Below are positions 45,214-54,282 of a stretch of DNA of 64,000 nucleotides, piece after piece. The notes below the pieces were generated by a model, which did not search any database, had not been told where the DNA came from, and saw nothing but the letters and a program-made list of their open reading frames with translations. The number at the start of each line of letters is the position of its first letter. Positions within the stretch are counted from its first letter, which is position 1. Origin of the DNA: CAINVV01 sp963663005. Its GTDB lineage: Bacteria > Bacteroidota > Bacteroidia > Bacteroidales > Prolixibacteraceae. The stretch covers positions 124,001-188,000 of the forward strand of contig CAXXHH010000008.1 in NCBI GenBank assembly GCA_963663005.2, in the 5' to 3' direction. A program made the translations under genes and the position numbers.

Positions 45214-47082
45214 ATGAAAAACAAAAGATATCTTTCTAAAGCAGTACTTTTTGGTATTGCATTATCATTCTTCATGTCGTGCTCGAAGGTACTTGACAGG
45301 GTTCCTGACAGTCAGATTACAGAAGAAATCGCCTTCGCCTCATGGGATAAGGTGAATGGCATGGCCAATAAATTGTATCGGGACATGCGTGATCGTGACA
45401 AAGGAATTGTTACACTACAGGATTTTTCCATGTCCGGAATTACAGACGAATGCAAGGGAACCAAAGTAGAAACAGCTATTCCCGACCAGTTTAATTTTGG
45501 ATCTTTCGGACCTTCAATCGGAATGGCCGGTACCACGGGTGGCAAAAACATCTCTATCTACTGGGGAGATTATTATAACTCAATTCGTAAATGCAATGTA
45601 TTTCTTGCAGGTGTCGAAAAATACAAATCTCCAGACAACCCGCTTCAACCCGGTGACTTGAAAAATCGCGTGGCAGAAGCCCGCTTTATCCGCGCTTACC
45701 TTCATTTCCTTTGCTCTCGCTGGTATGGTGACGTTGTTTACATGGACTACGTAGCAGACCTTGCAGGTAACTTAAAATTCGAGCGCCAATCTTGGCCTGA
45801 TTTTGTAAAGAAAATTCTAATCGACCTTAATTATGCTGCCGATAACCTACCAGTTCGTCACTTAGACATCGAATACGGTCGGGCAGACAAAGGCGCCGCA
45901 CTTGCATTAAAAGCGATTATCCTTTACATGAATGCCAGTCCAATGTATAATGGTGGCAAATTACCTGGAAATGATACACGCGTTGGTAAGTCAGCTTACG
46001 CATCATACGACAAGGAAAAATGGAAATTAGCAGCCGATGCAGCAAAAGCGGTTTTGGATCTTCAAAATGCCGGTGCACCTCGCTACTTCCTCTATACTGG
46101 TAAAGGCAATACCTACCAGGCTGAAAGCAACAACATGGTTTATGCACGGATCAAACAGATTTATATTGACGTAGCATCGATTCAGAATGAGTGGATTCTT
46201 ATTATGCCGAACAATAAGGCAGAATCATGGCAGGGTGACCACATTCCTCCATCCTATGGTGGTGCTGCCAGGTTACAACCACTGCAGGAGCAGGTTGATG
46301 AATATGAATTTGTTGGTAATGACGGATACGGGTATGCAACATACGATCCTCAGGCTAAAGCCAAGGGTTTTGATGAAAACCAACCATTCGTTAACCGTGA
46401 TCCACGTTTCTATTCTGATATTATGTACCATGGTTGTACTTACCAAAATAAGATCATCAATACAGCTACCGGAACAGATAAAATCGGCGCACAAAATGCG
46501 ACTTTTACCGGATACTATTTGCGTAAATTCTTCCACGAAGATTGGAAACGAAGCGGCAGCTGGCCATTGCATTTCCCTATGATTCGCCTTCCTGAAATTC
46601 AGTTGATCTACGCTGAAGCAATGAATAAATATTATGGCCCTTCTACAGAAGTTTACAATGTTCTTAATACACTGCGTGCCCGTTCATTTATGGCTCCGGT
46701 TCCTCCCGGACTAAACGCAGCCGAACTGCATAAATATATCCAAAGAGAGCGTCGCGTTGAGCTTTTCTATGAAAACAAACGCTACTTCTATGCACGTTGG
46801 AATTTGGAACCGGATTCGGATGTTGAACTTGCACAGGAAGCAGCAGCGAAAGCCTCTTCCACTCCGGATAACGTATGGCCTTACCCAAGAACTCAGCGTG
46901 TTGCACACGGACTTATGCCGGTTGCTGATCCAGCTGGTAAGTATGTGGTTGGCGGCGTTGCATACAAATTACAACGATTCAAACTGGAAGATCGTGTCTT
47001 TACTTCCAAAAACTACTTCTGGCCATTAATTCAAAGTGAATTAACCAACGTTCCGTCTTTAATACAAAGTCCAAACTGGTGA
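45214..47082 (+). CDS. SusD/RagB-family lipoprotein, PUL 2
   Basis: A 622-residue surface lipoprotein with lipobox FMSC near residue 23. SusD hallmarks are the RVAEARFIRAYLHFLCSRWYGDVVYMDYV helix-turn region (in parts) and the C-terminal RLPEIQLIYAEAMNKYYG with YIQRERRVELFYENKRYFYARW. It captures the ligand and closes over its SusC partner. It is followed by a strong terminator (47108-47147), so the susCD transcript ends here and the GH38 gene is transcribed separately or by read-through. Confidence 0.95.
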   Translation: MKNKRYLSKAVLFGIALSFFMSCSKVLDRVPDSQITEEIAFASWDKVNGMANKLYRDMRDRDKGIVTLQDFSMSGITDECKGTKVETAIPDQFNFGSFGPSIGMAGTTGGKNISIYWGDYYNSIRKCNVFLAGVEKYKSPDNPLQPGDLKNRVAEARFIRAYLHFLCSRWYGDVVYMDYVADLAGNLKFERQSWPDFVKKILIDLNYAADNLPVRHLDIEYGRADKGAALALKAIILYMNASPMYNGGKLPGNDTRVGKSAYASYDKEKWKLAADAAKAVLDLQNAGAPRYFLYTGKGNTYQAESNNMVYARIKQIYIDVASIQNEWILIMPNNKAESWQGDHIPPSYGGAARLQPLQEQVDEYEFVGNDGYGYATYDPQAKAKGFDENQPFVNRDPRFYSDIMYHGCTYQNKIINTATGTDKIGAQNATFTGYYLRKFFHEDWKRSGSWPLHFPMIRLPEIQLIYAEAMNKYYGPSTEVYNVLNTLRARSFMAPVPPGLNAAELHKYIQRERRVELFYENKRYFYARWNLEPDSDVELAQEAAAKASSTPDNVWPYPRTQRVAHGLMPVADPAGKYVVGGVAYKLQRFKLEDRVFTSKNYFWPLIQSELTNVPSLIQSPNW

Positions 47083-47107
47083 TAATTCAGATTTAGCATA
47101 GTTCCAC

Positions 47108-47147
47108 GAGAGACTGACAAGTAAAATTAGTCAGTCTCTCTTTTTTT
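47108..47147 (+). terminator. Strong terminator after PUL 2 susCD
   Basis: GAGAGACTGAC pairs perfectly with GTCAGTCTCTC (11 bp), followed by seven Ts. Confidence 0.88.
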
Positions 47148-47284
47148 AACTCACCGGGAATGGAGGGAAAAAAGTGTAGTTGTCCCATTTAAAATCCTGG
47201 TAAACTGTACTCTGCTAATGATATTTGTAATTAACTTTACCATAGATACTACTTTGGGAAACATCAATAATTAATAAACTAAAA

Positions 47285-50200
47285 ATGAAGCACCGTTTAT
47301 TTCTTCTCATTGCCATAGGAATCCTTTTCCCGGCAATATTGTTTGCTCAGCAGCTCGATAAAAGGGAAAAATACGATATCTCTAAAGATAAAGTATTGTA
47401 TACCATCGGGTATGCGCATCTCGACACGGAGTGGAACTGGGAATATCCAACCACTATTAACGAGTACATTAGGAATACGATGGAGGACAATTTCAAGTTG
47501 CTCGAAAAGTATCCAGATTATGTATTCAACTTCACTGGTTCACGCCGGTACAACATGATGAAAGAGTATTATCCTGAATCCTATAAACGGGTCAAGGATT
47601 ATATTAAACAGGGAAGATGGTTTATTTCCGGTTCATCTGTGGATGAAGGTGAAGCAAATATCTCATCATCCGAATCCGTTTTACGTCAGGTTCTTTATGG
47701 CAACCTCTATTTTAACCGGGAGTTCAACAAAGTCAGTTACGACTACATGCTTCCCGACTGCTTTGGATTTGTTTCCACACTTCCTTCTGTATGGAGCCAC
47801 GCCGGCTTGCTGGGCTTTTCAACTCAAAAGCTGACATGGCGTTCTACCAATGGCGTGCCATTTAATGTTGGCGTTTGGGAAGGTCCGGACGGAAAAGGTT
47901 TGTTGGCTGCTTTAAATGCAACAAGCTATTCAGGTGGAGTCGAAGAAAGACTCGATAAGAATAAAGAATGGACGGCTCGCATGCAGAATAATATCAACAG
48001 ATATGGCGTCTCATTCGATTTCCGATATTACGGAACAGGAGATGTCGGTGGCGCCCCACGTGAAAGAGATGTAATCAATGCCGTGAACAGCATTAAGCAT
48101 ACTGACAGTAACTTCAAAGTCATTTTGACCGCATCTGATCAGATTTTTAAAGATATTACGCCCGAACTTCGCGAGAAGCTTCCAACCTATTCAGGTGATT
48201 TACTGCTTACCGAGCACAGCGCCGGATCCATGACTTCACAGTCGTTCATGAAACGCGCCAACAGAAAGAACGAACAATTGGCCAAATCGGCTGAACAACT
48301 TGCTTCTGCTGCTGATTGGTTTGGTGGCGCCGCCTATCCAATGACAAAATTGAATAATTCCTGGGATCTGGTTCTTGGAAGCCAATTCCACGACATTCTT
48401 CCTGGTACGAGCACCGTTCTGGCCTATAATTATGCCTGGAACGACGAATTTATTGCGATGAACGGATTTTCTGAAGTCATCAAAAATTCGGTAAGTGCAC
48501 TGGCTCACGGACTAAATACACAGGTTACCGGGAAAGCCGTAGTCGTTTATAATCCGGTCGCTATTAGTCGCGAGGACGTGGTAACAGCAGAACTTGCCTA
48601 CCAGAAATTGCCAGTCAACATCGCTGTTTATGATAAGAACGGCTCCGTTGTTCCATCCCAGATTGTCTCTTCAAAAGATGGCAAACTCAAAGTTATTTTC
48701 CTTGCCAAGCTTCCATCTGTAGGACTTTCAGTCTTTGATGTACGCGAAGTTCCTGCTGCCGCAGCTGCAACCTCAACTTTAGCGGTTAAGGATCAAACTA
48801 TCGAGAACAGCTATTTTACCGTTAAGATTGATGCAAATGGAGACATATCAAGCATTTACGATAAATTAGCTTCGAAAGAAGTGCTTTCAAAACCAGCTTC
48901 TTTGCAATTTCAGCAAGAGCGCCCATCGCAGTGGCCAGCCTGGAACATGGACTGGAACGACCGCAAAAATCCTCCTATCGACTTTATGAATAAAGAGGTA
49001 ACTGTCAAAATCGTTGAGCAGGGACCGGTTCGCGTTGCATTGGAAGTGACTAAAAAAGGACAGAATTCAGCAATCACACAAATCATCAGTCTGGCAGCCG
49101 GTGAAGCTGGAAAACGGATCGATGTAACCAATAAAATCGACTGGCAGTCTAAAGAAGTTTGCTTGAAAGCAGCCTTCCCAACAACTGTATCCAATGAAGT
49201 TGCCACTTATGGCCTGAATACAGCCGCCATTCAGCGTACCAACAACAACGAGGTTAAATTTGAAGTACCTGGAAGACAGTGGATCGATCTTACCGACCGT
49301 CCAAATAACTACGGAGTTTCAATTCTGGAAGACTGTAAATATGGATCAGACAAACCGGACGATAAGACCCTGCGTTTGACTTTGATGTACACTCCAAAAG
49401 CAAATTCATATGTTTATCAGGGATCACAGGATTGGGGTATTCATGATGTGAAGTACTCCATTTATGCACACTCTGGCGACTGGGTTTACGCTGGAACACC
49501 ATGGCAGGGCAGTTTCCTGAATGCTCCGCTTGTTGCATTTGAAACGTCCAAACATGATGGCGCTATTGGAAAAGAAATCTCGTTGCTGAAAATCAATTCA
49601 AGCAAAGTAGATGTGATGGCTTTCAAGAAAGCTGAAGAAAGCGGTTATTACATCGTTCGTTTTAACGAATTATATGGCAAAGATGCGAAAGGAATTACCG
49701 TGAACTTTCCTGGTAAGATCGTAGACGCATATGAGGTGAATGGTCAGGAGCAAAAAATTGGAACTGCAAATTTCAGCAATGGTAGTTTGAATTTTGACAT
49801 GACAAAATTCCTGATCCGCAGTTTCGCTGTTAAACTTGAACAACCAGCAGTTGCGCTGGCAAAACCAGTTCAGAAAAGTGTTGAAATTCCTTTCAACGAA
49901 GATGCCATCAGTTTTGATACGAACCGTGCCGATGGCTCGATGATTAATGGCCTTACGCTTCCTGCAGAATTAGTTCCGGCATCTATTGTAAGCGAAGACA
50001 TTACCTTCAAAACTGGAAACAGTGCCGACGGTCAGAAAAATATCGTCAGCGCTATGGGACAGAAAATCAATCTGCCTGACGGAGATTTCAACAAAGTATA
50101 TATTCTGGCTGCTGCCACAGAGGATACCAAGGATAATATCAAAATTGGAAGCCGCTCTGCCAGCTTTAACGTTCAGGACTGGACCGGTTGGATTGGACAA

Positions 50201-51157
50201 CATTATGGCCGTAAACTTTATTTCAACGACCTGAAGGTTGCCGAAATTACTAGTCCGTATTCAAAACGCGACAATATTGCCTGGTACTCCAACCACCGTC
50301 ATTCGGCCAAGGCCAACGACGCTTACCAATACAGTTACCTGTATAAATATGAGTTCAATTTACCAAAGGGAACGAAATCGGTAACGCTGCCTAACAACAG
50401 CAAGATCAAGATTTTCGCGATCACGGTAGCTAAAAACAGCAATGACGACGTCGCTCCGCTGCAGCCGCTTTACGATGATTTCAAGGATAGCAAACCTGCC
50501 CAGTTGAGAACGAAGGAGTATGTTACCCCGGAACTTAAGCAATTGAAGTATGCTCAAAAACCACTCTTTGTAGCAGATCCTGATCAGCGCACACTGAGCA
50601 ATCCAAGATTCAAAGCATATTTGAAAAGCATCGGAATGGATAGTGTTGTTACCAAAACTCTTCCATCAACTTCCGATTACGCGGATTTAAAATCTGGAAA
50701 TAAAGTAAGCGCTGTGTACTATGCAACCGGAAAATCGTCTAAAGGCAAGGATTTCCAAAATGTCAAGATGGATCTTTCCCATATCATCGATTCACAAAAT
50801 GGTAAACTCAACGATACCATCTGGTTCGACAATGGAGAAGGAAGATACGTATTCGATTTACAGAAATCCGTTTCTTTAGACAAGCTCAACCTTTATTTCG
50901 ACCAGTTCAGAGCCCGTGGTGGTCAGGTTTTCAGCATGTGGATTGCTGAAAATCCATCAGAAGTCACAGGCGATCCAAAGGCCGCAGGTTGGAAATACAT
51001 TGGTGTTTTTGGCGCCGGTGGCAGAGGCGGAATGGGCGCTTCAGGAACTTCACTGCAATTTGAAGAACCAGTGAAGGGCCGTTACCTTCTCTTCCTGACG
51101 GATGGTAAATGGCATGGAAATGATTATATAAAGCAGGTGGACGTGTTTGTGAAATAG
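47285..51157 (+). CDS. Secreted GH38 alpha-mannosidase with extra C-terminal carbohydrate-binding regions
   Basis: A retaining, zinc-dependent alpha-mannosidase family that trims N-glycan-type mannose. Signal peptide 1-22 (FLLIAIGILFPAILFAQQ). The catalytic domain has the metal-binding HxD (H45, D47 in AHLDTEWNW) and the nucleophile D158 in LPDCFGF. A three-helix middle domain includes FHDILPG. The beta-domains extend to about residue 860. At 1290 residues it is about 250-400 longer than plain GH38 enzymes. The surplus contains jelly-roll-like regions (LDKLNLYFDQFRARGGQVFSMW) that probably bind glycan. It is the main enzyme of PUL 2. Confidence 0.92.
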   Translation: MKHRLFLLIAIGILFPAILFAQQLDKREKYDISKDKVLYTIGYAHLDTEWNWEYPTTINEYIRNTMEDNFKLLEKYPDYVFNFTGSRRYNMMKEYYPESYKRVKDYIKQGRWFISGSSVDEGEANISSSESVLRQVLYGNLYFNREFNKVSYDYMLPDCFGFVSTLPSVWSHAGLLGFSTQKLTWRSTNGVPFNVGVWEGPDGKGLLAALNATSYSGGVEERLDKNKEWTARMQNNINRYGVSFDFRYYGTGDVGGAPRERDVINAVNSIKHTDSNFKVILTASDQIFKDITPELREKLPTYSGDLLLTEHSAGSMTSQSFMKRANRKNEQLAKSAEQLASAADWFGGAAYPMTKLNNSWDLVLGSQFHDILPGTSTVLAYNYAWNDEFIAMNGFSEVIKNSVSALAHGLNTQVTGKAVVVYNPVAISREDVVTAELAYQKLPVNIAVYDKNGSVVPSQIVSSKDGKLKVIFLAKLPSVGLSVFDVREVPAAAAATSTLAVKDQTIENSYFTVKIDANGDISSIYDKLASKEVLSKPASLQFQQERPSQWPAWNMDWNDRKNPPIDFMNKEVTVKIVEQGPVRVALEVTKKGQNSAITQIISLAAGEAGKRIDVTNKIDWQSKEVCLKAAFPTTVSNEVATYGLNTAAIQRTNNNEVKFEVPGRQWIDLTDRPNNYGVSILEDCKYGSDKPDDKTLRLTLMYTPKANSYVYQGSQDWGIHDVKYSIYAHSGDWVYAGTPWQGSFLNAPLVAFETSKHDGAIGKEISLLKINSSKVDVMAFKKAEESGYYIVRFNELYGKDAKGITVNFPGKIVDAYEVNGQEQKIGTANFSNGSLNFDMTKFLIRSFAVKLEQPAVALAKPVQKSVEIPFNEDAISFDTNRADGSMINGLTLPAELVPASIVSEDITFKTGNSADGQKNIVSAMGQKINLPDGDFNKVYILAAATEDTKDNIKIGSRSASFNVQDWTGWIGQHYGRKLYFNDLKVAEITSPYSKRDNIAWYSNHRHSAKANDAYQYSYLYKYEFNLPKGTKSVTLPNNSKIKIFAITVAKNSNDDVAPLQPLYDDFKDSKPAQLRTKEYVTPELKQLKYAQKPLFVADPDQRTLSNPRFKAYLKSIGMDSVVTKTLPSTSDYADLKSGNKVSAVYYATGKSSKGKDFQNVKMDLSHIIDSQNGKLNDTIWFDNGEGRYVFDLQKSVSLDKLNLYFDQFRARGGQVFSMWIAENPSEVTGDPKAAGWKYIGVFGAGGRGGMGASGTSLQFEEPVKGRYLLFLTDGKWHGNDYIKQVDVFVK

Positions 51158-51180
51158 TTGCAACACATTCCCAACAGAAA

Positions 51181-51294
51181 TTTAACCGCCGAGAATGCAA
51201 AGAAAGTGTCAGGCGAATAATTACAGATAGCTGAATTCAGCCGAATGTAAATTAGGGCCTTTTGCGATAACACTTTGCAGACTCCGCGGTTAAA
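51181..51294. repeat. TTTAACCGC inverted repeat element, copy 1
   Basis: The left arm (51181-51202, TTTAACCGCCGAGAATGCAA...) and the inverse right arm (51273-51294, ...ACTCCGCGGTTAAA) pair with a few mismatches around a 70-nt centre. The same arm family occurs at 52092-52211 on the other side of the metallopeptidase gene. No coding sequence is evident. Confidence 0.65.
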
Positions 51295-51335
51295 TTATTT
51301 TTATCCCGGTTTATGCACAAATTAATAAAGTCAGA

Positions 51336-52052
51336 ATGAAAAAAACAATCCTACTATTGATCATCTTCGCTTTGATGGGTCCCTTGGCCACTCAAGCCAA
51401 CCCACAAGGATCCGATGATTCTGCGGGCACTCTTCAGACGTTGAAAAAAGGCAGATTTACCCTGAACTTTGAATGCAAAACCCCCGGGTTTGACGAGGCA
51501 ATCAACAAGAAACTTATTGAAACCTATTTCAAGGTATATCCAACTCTGGTAAAGAAATACAACAAAAAATCCACAAAAACTGTGACGTTCATAATTGACC
51601 CAAACTACAACGGTGTTGCGGGAACATCTAATGGACGGGTTGTTTTTAGTGCGAAATACATGACAGCCCACCCGGGCGATATCGATATTGTGACCCACGA
51701 GACAATGCATATTGTTCAATCGTATGGCAACAGAAGTGGTATGCCGGGATGGCTCACAGAAGGAATTGCCGATTACATCCGCTATGCCTACGGAGTAGAT
51801 AACAAAGGTGCGGGCTGGAGTCTGCCGAAATTTTCAGAAAAACAGAGCTACAAGAATAGCTACAGAATTACAGCACGGTTCCTGGCGTGGCTGGAAGCAT
51901 CCGGAAACAAAGGCATTGTGAAAAAATTGGATTTGGCAGGACGTGATAAGACATACGATAATGGTGAACTATGGAAAAAGCTAACCGGGAAAACGATCGA
52001 CGAATTGTGGGCTGATTATGCGAAAAATCCCACGATCGCGAATGTGAACTGA
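51336..52052 (+). CDS. Secreted zinc metallopeptidase of the basic secretory protein (BSP) family
   Basis: A 238-residue exported protein (signal peptide 1-21, LLIIFALMGPLATQAN). The core contains a full zinc-peptidase motif HETMH (H121, E122, H125) followed by GMPGWLTEGIADYIRYAYG, which matches plant 'basic secretory proteins' and their bacterial homologues and could supply the third ligand. No bacterial member is characterised to my knowledge; a peptidase role is inferred from the motif. It lies between the GH38 gene and locus 3, flanked on both sides by related TTTAACCGC repeats and closed by a terminator with a large insertion. A role in opening up glycoprotein is plausible but unproven. 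Confidence 0.82.
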   Translation: MKKTILLLIIFALMGPLATQANPQGSDDSAGTLQTLKKGRFTLNFECKTPGFDEAINKKLIETYFKVYPTLVKKYNKKSTKTVTFIIDPNYNGVAGTSNGRVVFSAKYMTAHPGDIDIVTHETMHIVQSYGNRSGMPGWLTEGIADYIRYAYGVDNKGAGWSLPKFSEKQSYKNSYRITARFLAWLEASGNKGIVKKLDLAGRDKTYDNGELWKKLTGKTIDELWADYAKNPTIANVN

Positions 52053-52071
52053 TCGTCACCCGACTCATACT

Positions 52072-52231
52072 AAAGAGGCTGTCTCAAAAGAAATATTTAA
52101 CCGCAATGTACGCAAAGCAGGCGCAGAGAGCGCAGAGTTAAAAATCGTTATTTTAAAACTTTGCGATCTCCGCGGTTTTTCTCCGCGAACTCCGTGGTTA
52201 AACTTTTTGAATCTTTTGAGACAGCCTCTTT
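52072..52231 (+). repeat. Terminator-like 20-bp inverted repeat enclosing a second TTTAACCGC element
   Basis: Outer arms AAAGAGGCTGTCTCAAAAGA (52072-52091) and its exact complement (52212-52231), followed by more Ts, look like a Bacteroidota terminator. The 120-bp interior is a TTTAACCGC-type inverted repeat related to 51181-51294. The remaining gap to 52377 has a pyrimidine-rich stretch and no gene; it must include the promoter of the next sigma gene, but no exact consensus was found. Confidence 0.7.
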
Positions 52232-52377
52232 TTTTAGCTATTGTTGCAATTATTCGGGGTATAATCCCAGAGGCTCACCAAACTCCTTTCCCCTCACCTT
52301 GCCCCCCCCTTTTTTAATCATACTTACCCACCTTAAAATTTTATTAGCTATTATTGTACTGACTACAACTTAATTCC

Positions 52378-52971
52378 ATGGATACAGAATTTGATCAGGA
52401 AATTCAGGTTTGGATCTCAGAACTGAAGAAGGGCAATGCAAAAGCCTTTGATCATCTCTTTGGCATCTATTCTAAGCGTCTCTATTATTTTTCGTTGGGG
52501 TATCTGAAGTCTAAAGAAGAGGCCGAAGAAGTAGTTCAGGAAGTCTTTTTTAAGATCTGGCAAGCCAGAGAATCCCTCAAGCCAGAACTTTCTTTCAAGG
52601 CGTATATATTCAAAATTGCGTATCACCTGATCATCGAAGCTTTCCAAAAAGCAACCCTGAATCAGGCGTACCGTCACGAACTGGTCGCTGTCGCGCGGGA
52701 TTATGACAACGACCTGGATCTCCGCACCGACTATAATTCACTGCTTGAATTGGTCGATACAATCGTCATGGATCTGCCTCCCCGGCAAAAAGAAATATTT
52801 ATCAGACGGAGAAAAGAGGGATTATCCGTTAATGAAACGGCCGAATTACTTAAAATAGCACCAAAAACAGTCGAAAATCACCTGAATGAAGCCCTTAAAA
52901 CCATCAAAAAGGGGTTGATGAAAGATAAAATTGCAGGAATGTTGTTTTTTGCTATGTTTATAAAAAACTAA
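52378..52971 (+). CDS. ECF RNA polymerase sigma factor of locus 3
   Basis: A 197-residue ECF sigma factor. Region 2: about 18-85 (AFDHLFGIYSKRLYYFSLGYL, EEVVQEVFFKIWQARESL, FKAYIFKIAYHLI). Region 4: about 130-185 (LPPRQKEIFIRRRKEGLSVNETAELLKIAPKTVENHLNEAL, read as HTH). It is followed by FecR and an STN-bearing SusC, as in the two PULs. Sequence divergence from the other two sigma factors suggests separate promoters. The start ATG at 52378 is the only reasonable one. Confidence 0.92.
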   Translation: MDTEFDQEIQVWISELKKGNAKAFDHLFGIYSKRLYYFSLGYLKSKEEAEEVVQEVFFKIWQARESLKPELSFKAYIFKIAYHLIIEAFQKATLNQAYRHELVAVARDYDNDLDLRTDYNSLLELVDTIVMDLPPRQKEIFIRRRKEGLSVNETAELLKIAPKTVENHLNEALKTIKKGLMKDKIAGMLFFAMFIKN

Positions 52972-53134
52972 CTATCAGACAGTAACATATACGAGAAAAT
53001 TTATTTCCTCTCCGACTGGGTGGAAAGCCATTCTCAACCATATTACCTGTTGAATTGTTGCCCATCGGCAGACTTATAGAAGTCGGGGCATTTTCTAAAA
53101 CTAAATTACAACCAATTCTGTCTAAACAAATCGA

Positions 53135-54181
53135 ATGGATTCGAATCTGCTCAAGAGATATTTTTCCAATACCTACTCACGGAAAGAATTCCTGTTAGTG
53201 CAGGATGAGTTCAAAAAGGGTGCCGATAATCCCGCTCTGGCGGATGGCCTCAGTGAACAATGGTCGACATTTGACGAAAATGTGCTTCCGGAAGTTCGTC
53301 TCAATCCCGTGCTTGACAAAATACATCACAGAATTAATCTGGAAGGGAATGACCGTACTAGAACATTTTCGCTTTCGCGAATTGCCCAGAAAATAGCCGC
53401 GATCCTTTTCCTGCCTCTCCTGCTGGCGTCAATCCTGTTTTATAGCAATCAACAGAAGAAAGAATACGCCAACACTTCATGGGCCGAGATTGAGTGCCCG
53501 ATGGGTGTACGCACCAAATTCCATTTGCCTGACGGATCATCCGGGTACCTGAACAGTGGTTCGAGTCTCAAATATCCAATCGCATTTGCAAACAACAGGG
53601 TGGTAGCGTTGAAAGGAGAAGGTTTCTTTGATGTCCGTCATAACAAGAATTCACCATTTCATGTGAAAACGCAAAATCTTGATATCAAAGTGCTTGGAAC
53701 CACTTTTAACGTCAGCGCATATGCGGAGGACATTCAGGAAGAGATTGTTCTGCAAAGCGGAAACATTGATGTTTCGGATTCCCTGGGGAAAAAAATTGCC
53801 TCGCTTGTGCCGGAGCAGGAGTTTATCCTCAACAAGGAGACTTCCGGCTTTAAATTGAATAATGTTGTCTCCGAACAATTCACTTCGTGGAAAGAGGGAA
53901 AACTAATTTTCCGAAATGAACATATTGAAGATATGGCAATCCGCCTTAGTCGTTGGTACAATACCGAAGTAATTATCGACAAGAGGAATAGCCGGATTAA
54001 TACATACACCTACCATGGAACCTTTATAAACGAACAACTGGAAGATGTGCTTAAACTCCTATCGATCACATCCCCAATTACATATGTTCAAATGAAGAGA
54101 GTACCAGACAGTGACGGAAACTATCCAAGAAAAAAAATAATATTAAGTATTAACCCAAAAAAAGTTAGCGAATTTGAATAG
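53135..54181 (+). CDS. FecR-family anti-sigma factor of locus 3
   Basis: A 348-residue membrane anti-sigma protein. N-terminal cytoplasmic part (LLKRYFSNTYSRKEFLLVQDEF), one membrane helix at about 87-106 (IAAILFLPLLLASILFY), then the FecR domain at about 125-235 (LPDGSSGYLNSGSSLKYPIAF, GEGFFDVRHNKNSPF). The DUF4974-like end is about 265-335 (LIFRNEHIEDMAIRLSRWYNTEV). It is shorter than the other two FecR proteins because the linker before the FecR domain is reduced. Spacing to the sigma gene is 163 bp, and a hairpin at 54199-54227 precedes susC. Confidence 0.92.
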   Translation: MDSNLLKRYFSNTYSRKEFLLVQDEFKKGADNPALADGLSEQWSTFDENVLPEVRLNPVLDKIHHRINLEGNDRTRTFSLSRIAQKIAAILFLPLLLASILFYSNQQKKEYANTSWAEIECPMGVRTKFHLPDGSSGYLNSGSSLKYPIAFANNRVVALKGEGFFDVRHNKNSPFHVKTQNLDIKVLGTTFNVSAYAEDIQEEIVLQSGNIDVSDSLGKKIASLVPEQEFILNKETSGFKLNNVVSEQFTSWKEGKLIFRNEHIEDMAIRLSRWYNTEVIIDKRNSRINTYTYHGTFINEQLEDVLKLLSITSPITYVQMKRVPDSDGNYPRKKIILSINPKKVSEFE

Positions 54182-54198
54182 AAAAGCCTGATAAAAAA

Positions 54199-54227
54199 AC
54201 AGGAAAGCGGTTGCGACGCTCTCCTGT
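54199..54227 (+). promoter_or_regulatory. Hairpin between fecR and susC, locus 3
   Basis: ACAGGA / TCCTGT with inner GCG / CGC around a 7-nt loop, without a U-tract after it. This is the third instance of a stem at this position. Confidence 0.6.
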
Positions 54228-54282
54228 TCAATCAAAACTTGTGACAAAATTTTATTGTTTTAATCACTAATCAAACAAATGT

